Made by a program: the position numbers and the translations under genes
Assembly: GCA_005408345.1 (NCBI GenBank)
Contig: SEMN01000041.1
Span: forward strand, 365,501-429,500
Direction: 5' to 3'
DNA: 64,000 nucleotides
Source of the DNA: Macquaria australasica
Lineage: Eukaryota; Chordata; Actinopteri; Centrarchiformes; Percichthyidae
Shown here: in pieces, positions 28,614 to 41,900 of the stretch
Numbering within the stretch: position 1 is the first letter of the stretch
How the letters are laid out: each line of letters begins with the position of its first letter
The notes under the pieces: model-generated
Database searches by the model: none
Told to the model about the DNA's origin: nothing
What the model saw: the letters and a program-made list of their open reading frames with translations, nothing else

Positions 28614-31600
28614 GCGACCGTCTTTCCAACTTCTTCTCATTAGCAATTAGTATAGCCTGGCCGATGCTGGATGTTTGAGGCCAATGTCAATATTTGAGAG
28701 ATTGAAACATCTGATAAGGATATATCGGCTGATAGTTCTTATTTTAGCGAAAGCACATAACATGATCTTAATAGAGACCAGAGATGGAGCCCTGGGGCCA
28801 CACTTATCACTCCTGCTCCACCAGCCACATTGTCCACCCGTTTGCTTACTTTATTCCCTTTATCTCATTACTCATATGGTTTTTGCAAGACTGAGAGGGT
28901 GTGTTACAGTCGCTGAGATCACAGTAACAGTTTATGTGATTGAACTAAAATAGAACTGACACATTTATAGACGCGGTCATTCATCCCGTCTTGACCATTA
29001 AAGGGAAACAGAACATTTGGTGAAGTCTCACCGAACTTGTCAACTTGTTTCCGCCGCTCCAAAGCGGCCAAAAAAAAAAAATCTGTTATTTCTGGTTTAA
29101 TAATGCATGAGGATTTTACTGATCTTTTGAATTAGAAAATGTTTAGATAAGGATGCAATGTATTGGTTCATGTTAATAAATGGTAGGTTAGCACAGCTCC
29201 TCTTCAACATTGAAAAAAGATATAGTTCCTGGTGTTCTCATAATTTAGGTCATGCCATATTGAGTGACCTTGCATGAGTAACCTACACAGTGAAGCATGA
29301 CAAAGCATTTAGAGCACTAGCATCCTTTGCACGCAGTCGGCTAAAGGCTTCTCCTTTCTGTCTTGCCCTTTGTGTGTCATACGTTTTATTGTCTGTTTTT
29401 CTCCTTATGTTCATTATCGTGGCTTGCCGTGAACAGTGGGTAATGGCCTCACCCTAGGCTGATAACAACACGTTGTACCAACACTGCTAAATCCTGTCTG
29501 GACAGCAAACTGTTTTCATTTAGCACCTTTCATACAAGAAATGCAGTTTGGAATGCTTTACGTGGAAAATACAACAAAGACAAAAACAATGAAAGGTGAA
29601 GAGTTATAGCATGTTTACAATAAAGATAATAGAAATAGAAAAAGTATTAATAGAAACATAGCATTATATAGGAAGTAGTGACAGCAGAGTAAGTTGCTTT
29701 TGTGCTCATTTCTTGTGGTTTTTATGTCGCCTGATAATCAGGCTGAAGTGACATTTGCTAAAAGAAGAAATCAGACATGTGGACAGTGATTCAGATGTCT
29801 GGAACCAGGCTAGCTTTTTTGCAGATCATATCTAAAAATGTCTTGTTGGTGTATTACTGTTTGGTTACATAGCTGTTTCACCATTTGGCCAGTGTTTATT
29901 TTGTTTTACACCTCATTTTCCCACTGATCACTGTCTTCATCTTATTTCCTACATCTTTAGGAACTACTTGCCATTTTTAGCTAAGTCACATACTGTAGTT
30001 TACTTTTCTGTCAGGTTACAGAATCTGGCTGGAATGATGCCTTTAAACTCCACCAATTCAGCTGCTCATTGGTCAGCAGCAGAAGACAGTGACTGTTTCT
30101 CCTGGTGTGAATGTAGATAACATCCCAAATGTGAGGGGATGCATTCCATAAGAAGAGTATGAAAGTGTTTCCTTCATAAATTGTCTAAAGGCTTGCAAAA
30201 CAAACTCATGTCCCCAGTCCCAGCAGTAAATTGACCCTCTCAGCCCACCGAGGGCTGACGCTGTGGGTTGTGGTGACCTCTCCGTCTCCCTCAGTGATCC
30301 AGGCCATTCTCCCAGCCCTCAGCTCAGCACCCACGTGTTGTCAGCAGCTCCTGTTACGTAAGCCCTCCTGCCAGACAAAAGCTCAGCCATCCCAGACACA
30401 AATCACTGACTGCCCCATGTTGGCAGCAGCGCCGTTAATGTTAGCCAGTAGTCCACACAGGGGCTTTCTTGTAAAGAATTTTTTTGTTGCTGCCGGCCAA
30501 ATTGAAAATTTTGGCCACCAAATAAACAAAGTCAGATTTTGAGGGCATGAAATATAATTGATAATGTATTTGAGTGATCTCCACGTGTCATTTCCATTAG
30601 ACAGCCTTGACATTAGAGCTGAACTTTGCTATAATTTCCACGCACTTTTTTGTAGAAGAAGCAATTTATGAACTCTGTGATGGTTGCATCTCCAAAGGAG
30701 TCAACATTGCTAGGCAACGTAGCGTTGCGTGCGTGTGTGTGCACTACACGTTGTGCAAAAACTGTGCAGTTCTTTTTTTGCGTTTGTGGCTGCAGCTGCT
30801 GTGGAGTTTTTATTGTTAATACATGTCTGTGTTGTCTGCCTTGGTGATGTTTTATTCTGCTTTAAATTCTATCAGAAGTGTCAGGACAGGTTATTTAATT
30901 TCTGTAGCCTAATAATGCTTGTTGCACCTGCCATAGTTCTTTTTATTTATTGTCGGTTATTTTTGTTTAGTTGTCTGAGTTTTGTCCTCTTTTCTGATTA
31001 ATTCTAGTGAGACTACACCGAGGAAGGCGGTTGTGTAGTTGATCATCAGTTGTATGCACAGGCTGCAAAGTGCCGTCTATAGCAAAGGAATATATCGTTG
31101 GGGCTCTGTGGTGTGATGTGTACGTTGACATGTTTATGCACTTTATTTTGTAGCCTAAATTTGTTTTTTAATTTAATAGGTCTATCATTTAACATCATCA
31201 TCATCATATCCAAGTACATTTTCACACAAGTAATTTTACTTGTACTTAAGTAAAATTTCTTTAACAGTACTTTTACTTGTCTTAGTCAGGGATGGAAAGA
31301 GTACATGTAGCAACAACCTTCCATAATAATGCTTGACTCTTGTAGGCTAATCTGACTTGCTAATATGCTCTCAAATCTGATCCAATAAATAAATAATAAA
31401 AAAAATGCATGTCCTTTTCACTGTGCATACGATACAGTTAAAACAATTTTTTAAAAACATGAGTGGTTTTATGATATTATGGTGTAACAACAGAGGCCTT
31501 ATGGTACACAATCTGCGAGGATACTGTCTTTTTCTCAAAAACAAGTGTTTTATAAGTGTTTGAAGGAGAGCCACGCTACATTACATCAAATGCATCAGAG

Positions 31601-32835
31601 TGGGTTCACAGGAATGCCTGATGTTGCAGGCCCAGAGTGACAACAGCCGGCCTATTGTTTGTCTGTTGGTACTTTCTGTCCACAGCCCTTCACTTTTATC
31701 GCCCTTTTCACCGTTTTTTTCTAGCTGTCCTTGTGCCTTGTGTTGTCAGTTGATGTGCCAGTATTTGTAGTCAATAGGCCAACTAACTTTCTTGGAATGA
31801 TTAAACCAATGAAATTGGTTGCTATTAAGTAAACAAATAAGAGGCTTTACATAGTCCCCTTCCCAGAGGCATTGATATCACTGCAAAGTTATTAAAAACC
31901 ATCAAAGTTGGGAATTTGACATTTTCGTTTAGTTAATTATTTATATATATATATATAGTTTAACTTTAAACTCCTGTTATTGGAACTGATATTCAGTTTT
32001 TTTTTTTCCATCAACAGCACTCAAGGCTTATTATAATACCTCTTTTATATAGGAGAGGCCTATATGTGATGCAGGCCTACTGCATCACACATGCCTCTTG
32101 CATTGAACTTATTCATATGAGACTGGGGTCACAAGTTAAATCCTCGTTGTCAGTGTTTAGAGTCTGCACCTGTGTTTCATACTTGTCACTGTGAAACCAA
32201 ACTACATAGAATTTTTTTTATATAATTGCTAAAAAGGTTAGTTACAGTTTTACCTCTGCTGCCACGCTCCCTGCTCCATCTTACTCTTTGTACTTTGTTC
32301 TTTCTTTCTCTTTTTTTGGGAGAGTGGGAAATGTTTAAATGTCAGTAACCTTAAACTCTCATCATATCCCTAATGCCTTATACATGCCCACCAAAGCCAG
32401 GTAGCATCCAACCTGTGTTCAACTCAGGTCAGGATGAGGGTCACAAAGGTCAAAAGACCCTTTTAGATCCCCCTCCAATGCGACAATAGCTCTGTGTAAA
32501 AAAACAACTCAGGCTGCTCATTCATTTAAATAAGACTACTGCAAGGGTGCTCATTGGTAGGCTCTGGCACAAAAAAATGCAGGTCAGTCTGATAGAAAAG
32601 TTGATCCTGGCTCAGCTTTTTACTGCAGTGCACCACAGACAAACATAGTGCGGTGCCTTATCAAACATGTGCAAGTGCACACATACAGTACTGTGTCCCT
32701 TTTATAACACCATGCCAATTACACAGTTTTTTGAGACAGAGGAGAAAATGATTGCTGCCATGATAACGTTCTACTTTAAATTGTAAACTCCCGCCTTAGA
32801 GAAGTATAGATATGTTTTTGTTTACATCTTGTTAC

Positions 32836-33137
32836 GCACGTGGAAGAAGTTTGCCTTCAAGGCTTTCTGACAGAACATGTGGTTAACATTGTGAAACGGT
32901 TGCAGTTTGGTTAGGTTTAGGCACCAAAACTACTTGGTTAGGTTTAGGAAAATATCATGCTTTGGGTTAAATTGATGAGTTAAGTTTCACACGGGACACG
33001 ACCAGCAGTCTCCTGGGTGAAAGTCCAGTGTTTGAATCATTCATCCACCCCGACCTCCTTGCTACACGGACTTTGTCGCTCTTTATACTACTTCACCTGA
33101 CTTCCTAAAGCCTTGAAGGCAAACTTCTCCCATGTGC
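32836..33137. mobile_element. MITE with long inverted ends (GAAGTTTGCCTTCAAGGCTTT)
   Basis: About 30 bases at each end are near-identical in inverted orientation, sharing AGAAGTTTGCCTTCAAGGCT without mismatch. The interior contains the doubled motif TTGGTTAGGTTTAGG, common in fish repeats, and no frame. A diverged piece related to the right end lies at about 54047-54087. Confidence 0.7.
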
Positions 33138-35198
33138 TCTTCTTGCTGGTACCTGCTTGCAACACAGCCCCTGGTGTTTTTTTGATTCAGTGCTATTATC
33201 AGTCAGAACAGGGTCTAACCTGCATCTCTGTGTTGGTCTGAATGGGGTCTAAGTCTAACTGGCCTCAGTCTCACATCTACAACAACAACACAAGTTTTTG
33301 TATATGTGATCAGTTGACCTGAATATCACAGAACTGACATACTGCAAGAATGTTAAGAGACCCTGCAGGGGAGTCTGATGAATGCCTGACTTTGCAGAGA
33401 ACGCTCTAGAAATACTCTGCTGGCTGAGAAAGGCCTTTTGTACTGAAGTCTGTTCCTCCCCTGCGTGCCTGCGTGGTTACTGTAATAATGATGGAGAAAC
33501 CGAGGGAGGTAGGGAGAGCATGTAGCGAGAGAACGATGGAGAGGTGTAAGAAGAGTAAACTCGTGACTCATCAGGCGCAGTGGAAAAGGGTTCACTGAGT
33601 CAGAGATGAGGCAGGAACATTGGGTGGTGGATGAGCCATGGGACGGATGGGAATAGATGACTGTAGGTAGATAAAAAGAAAAGTCAGTCAAAACTGGATT
33701 AGGCAGTTTCTGAACTTCAAGGCAGCATGATGACTGGATAGTTTTACTATTGTGCACAGCAATTTTGCAATTAAGATATCCATAGAACATTGTCATTATT
33801 CATGTGCTGATTACACATTGGATGCTGTGTTAAAGTCACTATGTTGGTATGTAAATGTCTAACAATGTCAAGTGAAAATAGCATGCTGTAGCTAGGATTT
33901 GCTTTTAATATTGCAGCCCAAAGATGAAACGTTTTTTGACCTGCATTGATCAGCAAGGTTTATCATTTACCAGACACTTATTTACACATTATACTAACCC
34001 AGCAAAGTGCGGTGGAAGGACAAATGTCACAGAACAAGGCTTGTAACTGCCTGAGTGTGGTTCAAAGGACTGCTGAAAAGGTGTATGTATGCTCAGAATA
34101 TCTTTCCTGCTAAAATAAAGGCTTTTAGCTTTAGCTTGGCCCCCAAAGTACATCTTCTTAGCCAGAGCTCCTTTGATTCATGCCTTTAGTCTGGCTGTGC
34201 ATCGATTGCCCTCTACCTCCCTTGTGTCAACGGCCCCGTTGTTGCTGACTCTTTTTTTTTTTTTCTCTGAGAGTCTTGATAATGTTTCTGTATTGATTTC
34301 AGTACCCAACTGATGCCGGCCCTTTGGCCATGCCGATGAAATTTGAAGAGTAAAATTGTCTTAATTGATTTTGGGCCTCTTTTGAAGGAATACCGTTTCC
34401 TAAAATGCCACACTGCTCAAAGAAATTTGACTTTAAAATGTATATGACAGTGAGATCCATTTACTTGCCTACCCTTGACATATATATTTTTTCTATACTG
34501 TTATCTAAATCTAAAATCATTGTTAATTATGATAACATACACACAAATCCAGATTTTTGGCAGCACAAAACAGGCAAATATTGGCATTTGATATCACTTC
34601 CTGATATTATTATCTCCAATAGATTTAGAGTTTTATAGATAGCAGACTCTATCTTGGCTGTTTGCCACACAAATGACTTGCTTTCTCATATACATGGCTA
34701 AAGTGCTATATGGTTTCTGCTCGGGCCCTTCATGATCTGTTTCTCTGGCAGAAAAAGAAATATCATCTGTTTACATATTCAACAGGTCACATCTGAAGGC
34801 GGTATGAAAGCGCATTGGTCTCAAGTCAAGATTTTAAAATAGCATGACTTAAGTGATGGTTCCTGACAGCTTTTCTGAATTCATACCAACTAATTAAAAA
34901 GTGTTCACAAAAACAGGATGAAGACTGAAACCACACAGCAAAGTTGCCCACATGACAAACATCACGCCTAACAGCAGCTACCCTACGTTCATGTGTTGTC
35001 ATTTGACTTTTGTTTGGTTTTAAGGCAAATCTGTTTGTCAAACCTGTTCACTTTGTGTGTCACAGCTGTTGTCTTGGGTGGGACAAGTGACTGCAAAGGT
35101 GTCAAGTTCAAAAGCAACCAGGCCACAACAGGCTTGTATTTGAAAAGGTGTTGAGCAGAGTCATTATATCAGTGTGCCTCCCATTCACTGTTGTAAAC

Positions 35199-35666
35199 CG
35201 TAGACTGTATATAAAGATGGACGATGCGTCTCCACTTCCTCCCACTGTACAAAAACGAAGCCAAAATATCCCGGATACAGGCACTGTCATCTTGTGCCGG
35301 TGACGTCAGTTGGAGCCAGAGTCTGTGCAGTAATGATCAATGTCCCGCCTATACACCCGCCTGAACCAATCGCGAGCACACTCACAGTTGTCAATCATGA
35401 CGTCTCACCCCCTCTTTAAAGAAAGCATCAAATAACTAAATAATTAAAACCAAACTGATCAGAAAAAAGGACACCTCAGCGTGATAAGAACTACCTAAAA
35501 TGACAGAAACTATCTTTGGGAACATTTTATTAGATTTTTCAGTTTGGCCCGTGTCCCATCTGCTAACATGCAGTGGGCGGGGTTTATGACCAACCAGGGG
35601 CGATCGAGATGTTTTGACTTCACTTTTGGGGAGCTGTCATGTCGTCCATCTTTATACACAGTCTAG
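35199..35666. mobile_element. MITE with TAGACTGTATATAAAGATGGAC ends and target duplication
   Basis: The left end TAGACTGTATATAAAGATGG and right end CCATCTTTATACACAGTCTA are inverted repeats with about two mismatches. GTTGTAAAC is present immediately outside both ends (35190-35198 and 35667-35675), an 8- or 9-bp target duplication depending on where the ends are drawn. It lies 130 bases before the otud7b start-codon exon and has no coding content. Confidence 0.75.
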
Positions 35667-35799
35667 GTTGTAAACATTCAAGCTCTAACACTCCTCATCT
35701 CTTGTAAGCTGTTGTAATTATTTCCGAAAAATGTTTCACCCCTGGTGAGTTCATGCCTGCAGGTTTAATCTTATTTTATCTGTGTTTTTTCTTTTTCAG

Positions 35800-35951
35800 G
35801 TGTGGCTGGTAGAGTAGCACAAGGTAGAGGACTGGACCCCCCCACCACCCCTTCCCTTGCTGTCCTGTCCGGGAGAGCAGAGTCTGTGTTTGTTTTTATT
35901 TTATTTTTTTCTGCCCGGACACAACCCGCAAACTTGTGAATTCATGATCAC
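35800..35951 (+). promoter_or_regulatory. otud7b: otud7b 5' UTR in the start-codon exon, with ATGA overlap
   Basis: The acceptor CTTTTTCAG precedes 35800. A four-codon upstream ORF (ATG at 35944, stop TGA at 35953-35955) overlaps the main start codon as ATGA. The main ATG has a weak context (C at -3, A at +4). A second in-frame ATG, codon 5, has G at -3 and G at +4. Vertebrate orthologues start MTxDMDAVL, so I keep the first. Confidence 0.7.
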
Positions 35952-38900
35952 ATGACCGTGGATATGGACGCAGTCCTGTCCGACTTTGTCCGTTCCACTG
36001 GAGCTGAACCAGGATTGGCCAGAGATCTGCTAGAGGGTGAGTTGCAGAGTATTTCATCATACCACCGATCTTAGACAGAAAAATATCTGAAAATAATTTT
36101 TTTTTTGTAATTTTTTAAATCACTGCTATGATCCAGTTGGTCCCAGGCCTGCATGTCTTATAAGAACTGGATACCGGACCCAAAGATGGCGCCTATTCAG
36201 TACAATAAGAATTGCTCGCCTGGCTCATACACCAAAAAAGTTTCTAACTTCCTGGTTTACTTCCGGGGTATCCGGCCCACTGAATATGCACAGTAGTGTT
36301 TCTCCAGCTGTCCCACAGGCTTTACATTGTGATGACATCACAGATTTATAAATCGCTTTTCTCGGCTCGAGGAAAGTTTTACAAATATAAAACCTCCATG
36401 GATCAAAAATTCACAATAGAAACAATCATAATTGACCTTATTTGCAGTTTGAGGTGTCCTGTCAACAGTTTTACAGATGTCTCTTTTACTATGGTGGCCT
36501 ATGGGGAAAATGCTTTTTGGGACGCAGGGGACTTGCGAGTGGCCACTGGGCGGCGGTGCCCTATCCAGGTCTTATTATACATCCATGGTGCCAAGTCACT
36601 AAGTATTGATGTAACTGACACATTGTCCAGTGCACATGCTACACAATAAATACTCACAATAATGCAAACTTGAGAGTGATAAATGGAGTAGTGATGAACG
36701 TCAAATCAGGCTTCAAGTTTAAGAGCAAACTCGTCAAATCAGTTATGTCTTCACCAAATGTATTCAATTAATTTACACTTTGATTCTCTTTATTTTTATG
36801 CTTTACTTTAGTCTTTGTTGGTTCCAGCCCTTACACATATCCATAGTATTAGGATAAATTGTAAATTATACAGGTGAGGTTTTTACTATATGCCATTTGG
36901 GGGGTTTTACCTGCACAATCCCTGCTATGTTTATTCTTTTTTTGCTTTAACCACCCCCTTTGTGCTAATAAAATAAACTAAAACTAGTTGCTGTGTGAAG
37001 TTGACAGCTGGCGATGTAATGAGCAGCAGGCAAATTGACCGTTGTCTCAGTCAGTGCTTCTGGCTTGTTACTGTTAATTAGGCTATCATACACTAACAGA
37101 AGGAAGGTATAGCTGGAGTCAACAGGGCTCCTGTTGCCTAGCAGCAACACAAGTTGCAGATAAGAATATGGGTTAAAAATGTAATGCAATGCAGTGAACA
37201 GCAGCAAGCCAGCGAGCCAAGACGTGCTCCAAATTCTGATATTTACCCAAGCAAAGGAATGTGCCAGTGGCCTTTACATAAGATAAGTCCGCCTATGATT
37301 TTATTGACTTGTGGTAAATATTTAAACTCATTAAGGATGTGTCATTAGAAACAAGATTCAGGTTGTCGTGCTGGACCTGGTGGCTCAGACAGATGTTCCT
37401 ATTTCTCTCTCTCTGTCTGTAGGCAAGAACTGGGATTTCACTGCTGCCCTCAGTGACTTTGAGCAGCTGCGACAGGTGCATGCTGGGAACCTGGCGTATT
37501 CGTTCGCAGAGGAGAGGACGTACCTCCCCCTTGAAAAGGAGATGGCCAGGGTAGGGAGGCCAATACTCCACCGCCAAGATGAGGTGGTGCAAGGTGAGGC
37601 CACCAGCAAGTGACAGGTTTTTATGTTCCATCCATCCATTTTCTATACCGCTTATCCTCTTAGAGGGTCGCGGGGGGCTGGAGCCAATCCCAGCTGACAT
37701 TGGGCGAGAGGCGGGGTACACCCAGGACTGGTCGCCAGTCAATCACAGGGTTGACACATAGAGACAGACAAACATTCACACTCACAGTCACACCTACGGA
37801 CAATTTAGAATCACCAATTAACCTAACTTGCATGTCTTTGGATGGTGGGAGGAAGCCGAAGTGCCCGGAGAGAACCCACGCAGACACGGGGAGAACATGC
37901 AAACTCCACACAGAAGGGCCCCAGCCGGCCGGCTTTTATGTTGCATAACATTACTGTATGTTACTGGTAGAAGTGCTGGGCTCCGTAAGTGATGTTAAAT
38001 AAGGACACACACCGATGGAAAGCACCTGAAAGCAGCACCAGACAATTATCTCCACCTTCAGACAATGACTGCTAACCATTGTTTCTTGTTTCTTTCTTTT
38101 CTTTCCCAAATTTCTCCGGAATGTGTCCCAAGTTTGCTAGATAACTACAAACATTTACCTTTAAAAACATACTGTATATAACACCTTTTCTCCACATCCT
38201 CTGCCATCGTCTTTTAGCAGCTACAGAAAAGCGTCTGTCGAGGGGCATTTCCCACGCCAGTTCAACCATCGTGTCCCTGGCCCGTTCTCACGTCTCAAGC
38301 ACTGGAGGTAGCAGTAGTGAGCCACTTCTGGACACGCCCCTGTGCACTTTCCAACTACCAGACCTCACTGTGTACCGGGACGACTTCCGTGGCTTCATTG
38401 AGAGGGACCTTATTGAGCAGTCGATGATGGTGGCCTTGGAGCATGCCGGTGAGAAGAGCTGAACACCAACTCACATATGAGAAGCAGTGCCCGCACAGCT
38501 TATCACCACAATACAGAAATTGCATCATGACACCCCACAGACTTCTCGTCATACATTCAAATGTAGTGCGTTGCATATAACATCACGTCACTGGAAAGCT
38601 TCAACTTTAGAACGTAACAGATAATCCTGTTTGTACACATACAATTTCACAATCAGTCATATCGTTTAACACATCCAAATGGAGATAAATTAATTTGAGG
38701 AATTAAGATTTTAATTTCCCACAGGTCTTTTTCAGGGAAGACATTTTGATAATGACTGAATTTCATTTAGCTGTTTCATTTTCAGGGTCCTGGTATTGTG
38801 CGTGCTGGCTGTCACACTGTCACTGGGATACTTAAATACTGTAGAACTGAGTCATTGTTATTGTTATTAGTGGCACTTGTGCTTTTCCTGCTATGACAAG

Positions 38901-41900
38901 TGAAAATGTCTGCTGTGATAGAGGCCTTTTGTCCTCAACCCATAATAAAGTCATATTTACCACATTTTTAAAGTGTAGAGGGTTTTTGCACATTTGTGTT
39001 GTAATTAAATAGTTTAATTTCAAAATCCTTTAGGGAAAACATATTACATGACTGCTGACATAAAAGAAAAACTTTATTTTGTACTATATAATAATACTGA
39101 GTCATGTGACATCCCATTTTTCCAACATGGAATATCTAGTTTCGACACAATATGATTATCTTCCAAACCTCTTCATTTTTCCATTTGGGAAGGACTACAG
39201 CAATTGTTTTGGATTAATAATGCGCCATATTTGTAATGCAAACAGGTGAGCTAAGTTTTTCCTATTTGCCTGCAGGGCGGCTGAACTGGTGGACGAAAGT
39301 GGTTTCAAACTGTCAGAGCCTGCTGCCTCTGGCAACAAGCGGAGACGGAAATTGCCTGTTACACGCGGCCTCGCTTGGTGAGTATCACAGACATTTCAAA
39401 CAAGACCCCAATACCGTGCAGGTTCACACTCCATTAGCATTCATTAAGAGAGCTTCATTTGTTAGTTTAAGCACTAATTGCATTTTACAATGTTGCAGTG
39501 CACATTCACTTAGCCTTTGTGGCTCACTCAGGAGCCCTAGCCCTGAAAATTAATAATGTTCTAACTAATGTGCAGGCATTGTTCAAGCCCTTGTAGTGCA
39601 TCTCTGAATAGTAGATTTGAAAGTAATATTCATGTGCTTAACCAGTGCTTTGTAAAAATGCAAAAAATAACTACAAACTCAGCTTTTCATTTATTGGTAT
39701 ACAGTTCATTCATTTATTTTGGTCTTTTAAACATGGCAACACTAAAAAAAAATACAAAAAAGCTCCTGAAATGCCTGCTGCTCTTCCTTATTTTATCATT
39801 TTCAAGTGCAATTCTACATATAAAGTTTTGTTGATGTGTTAAATGTTTTGTTTTCTATTGCAGGTATGTGGGGTTTTCATGACCGGGACCTGATGCTACG
39901 GAAGTCCCTGTATGCGTTAATGGATCACGGGCTGGAGAGAGATGCACTGAAGCGCAGGTGGAGGTGGCAGCAGACCCAGCAGAACAAAGAGGTCTGTTAA
40001 AGAGGCTGCACATTTCTTTCATCTTTGTCTAAAGCATAGAGAAGCTTGTGAACTTGTGATCAGAATGTTGTTAGTTTGACTCCTTTGACCAAAGGGCAAA
40101 AATATACAGGGACAATGGACAAGTAAAGGCCTTTACACGCTTCCTATGCCTGCCCGCCTGCAGCTGCTGGCATGTGTGCAATAAAACATTCGAAATGTCA
40201 AATGCATACAGCTCACTATTGTTGATTTAGTTTTCTGTGATCCATGCAATTTCAGCTCTTTCAAAACACAGTGGCAACAGGAAACAACACCAGAGACAAG
40301 GCAGGACAACATTGGGTTCTCAGTGTAACACAGTCCATTACAACAACACCACTAACAATGACAATGACAATGAATGAATGAGTGTGTGTGTGTGTTTAGG
40401 TACTAAGACTGCTGTAACAACAATACATTTAAAGGTTTGCACTGCAGGTTTGGCAGGATTTAAATAACCCACTTCCATGTAGTTGACACTGTTTGCCTTT
40501 TTGTAGTCAGCAATTTCCTCTTAGAAGGGTTCACTTTTTTAATTTTTCTTTGGGTATTTGATTGTCTTTAACGGTTGATAATCACTTTGTGCAGCCTTGA
40601 CAACATGCCGATGACCATATCAAACACAAACAGTGGTTTTAAGATGGTTTTATCATCACCCTTTTGTTTAACTATATTATCTGTAAGTGCTGGTATCTCC
40701 ACCTACTATCAATAATCTTTATCAAAACCCCAGAGAGAGAGTGTTTGAGTTGTGTACGCCGTACACTTTACTTCCATCATTCTACAAAGGCAAAAAGAGG
40801 ATCTTTTTATTTATTTTATTTTTTACAGAAGTCAATGACTTTTCTCTGCATGAAAGCAAGCGTAGCAGCACACTAAGTGTGTTTTCCAAAGTGGTTGCAG
40901 ACACCCACAGAGGAGATGCCACACGAATGACTGCATAATGTTCACCCATTCTTCAACAGCTATACCACAGAGGTGTCCTTAAGCAAATCACCTAAACCAA
41001 AATAGCTTTAGTGGAGCTGCACAGTGGCTAGCAGTAGAGGACTGTGGCTGCACTGGGAAGCTTTCTTGTCTGAATGTGCTGTAAAAAAAACATATTAATA
41101 AGCAGTTTCCTTCTGTCCATATATGGAGGTGAAAAGCATGATATTGATGAGGGCTCTGTTGCTACTGTGTGAACTACGCAGGGATTTGTAAGGGCTCTAG
41201 TTAAATTTCTTTCCTCAATTGTCAGTATGTAACCTTGTGGTAAGACGCCATAACGTCAGTGCATGCTTTTGTGACATTTGACACTCCCTCTCTAAATGGC
41301 AAATGTGTGTGTGTGTCCGTCCTTTCTCCTCAGTCTGGTCTGGTGTACACGGAGGAGGAGTGGCAGAAAGAGTGGAATGAACTGTTGAAGCTAGCCTCCA
41401 GTGAGCCAAGAATACACTACAGCACCAACGGCACCAACGGGTAAGGTCTGGCCTCGGACAATGCTGGGCCTGTTAACCCAACACGCACTTAGTCACACTC
41501 ATGTTTTTATTCATGAACAAACAACTGCGCTCACAATCAGAACTGAGTGGCTGGCCCTCATTTTAGTCAATCTGCTATTTATTGTAACACGGCATCAGTT
41601 CAGTGGGTTAAATATACTGACAAAGCCCTGCAATACAAAGACTTAGTTTTAATTTGGTTTTTATGTGTAAAACGGGTTAAAATGCAGGTATTTCTCAATA
41701 TTCTTACCTTCATATGTTTATTGACCAAAAGGTCTACAATTCACTTTTTTTAATTAGTCATGAGGAATCCATTAGAGTGATAAAAATGTACATCTGCTTG
41801 AAACTTTGCAATAGTATAAACAATTGTGTTTCTGTTAACCAAAAGCTGTGTTGTTGTTGTTGTCTTCAGGGCGGAGTCCTCAGATGAACCAGTTTACGAG

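Larger units (their letters stand above)
17804..35799 (+). other. otud7b: otud7b intron 1 (about 18 kb)
   Basis: Between the proposed first exon and the start-codon exon I found no other gene. Open frames are at most about 150 codons, with no domain or codon pattern. The intron holds non-autonomous DNA elements at 21452-21740, 26790-27636, 28193-28613, 32836-33137 and 35199-35666, an ATA-type microsatellite at 25713-25742, and otherwise unremarkable sequence. A long first intron often contains enhancers, but none can be identified from sequence alone. Confidence 0.6.

Noticed and set aside
33353..33796. 147-codon frame on the minus strand in otud7b intron 1
   Set aside because: No domain, signal peptide or splice context; composition looks like chance openness.
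37293..37948. Several overlapping frames on both strands near otud7b exon 37423-37593
   Set aside because: They are shadows of the real exon and of the dispersed repeat at 37628-37922.
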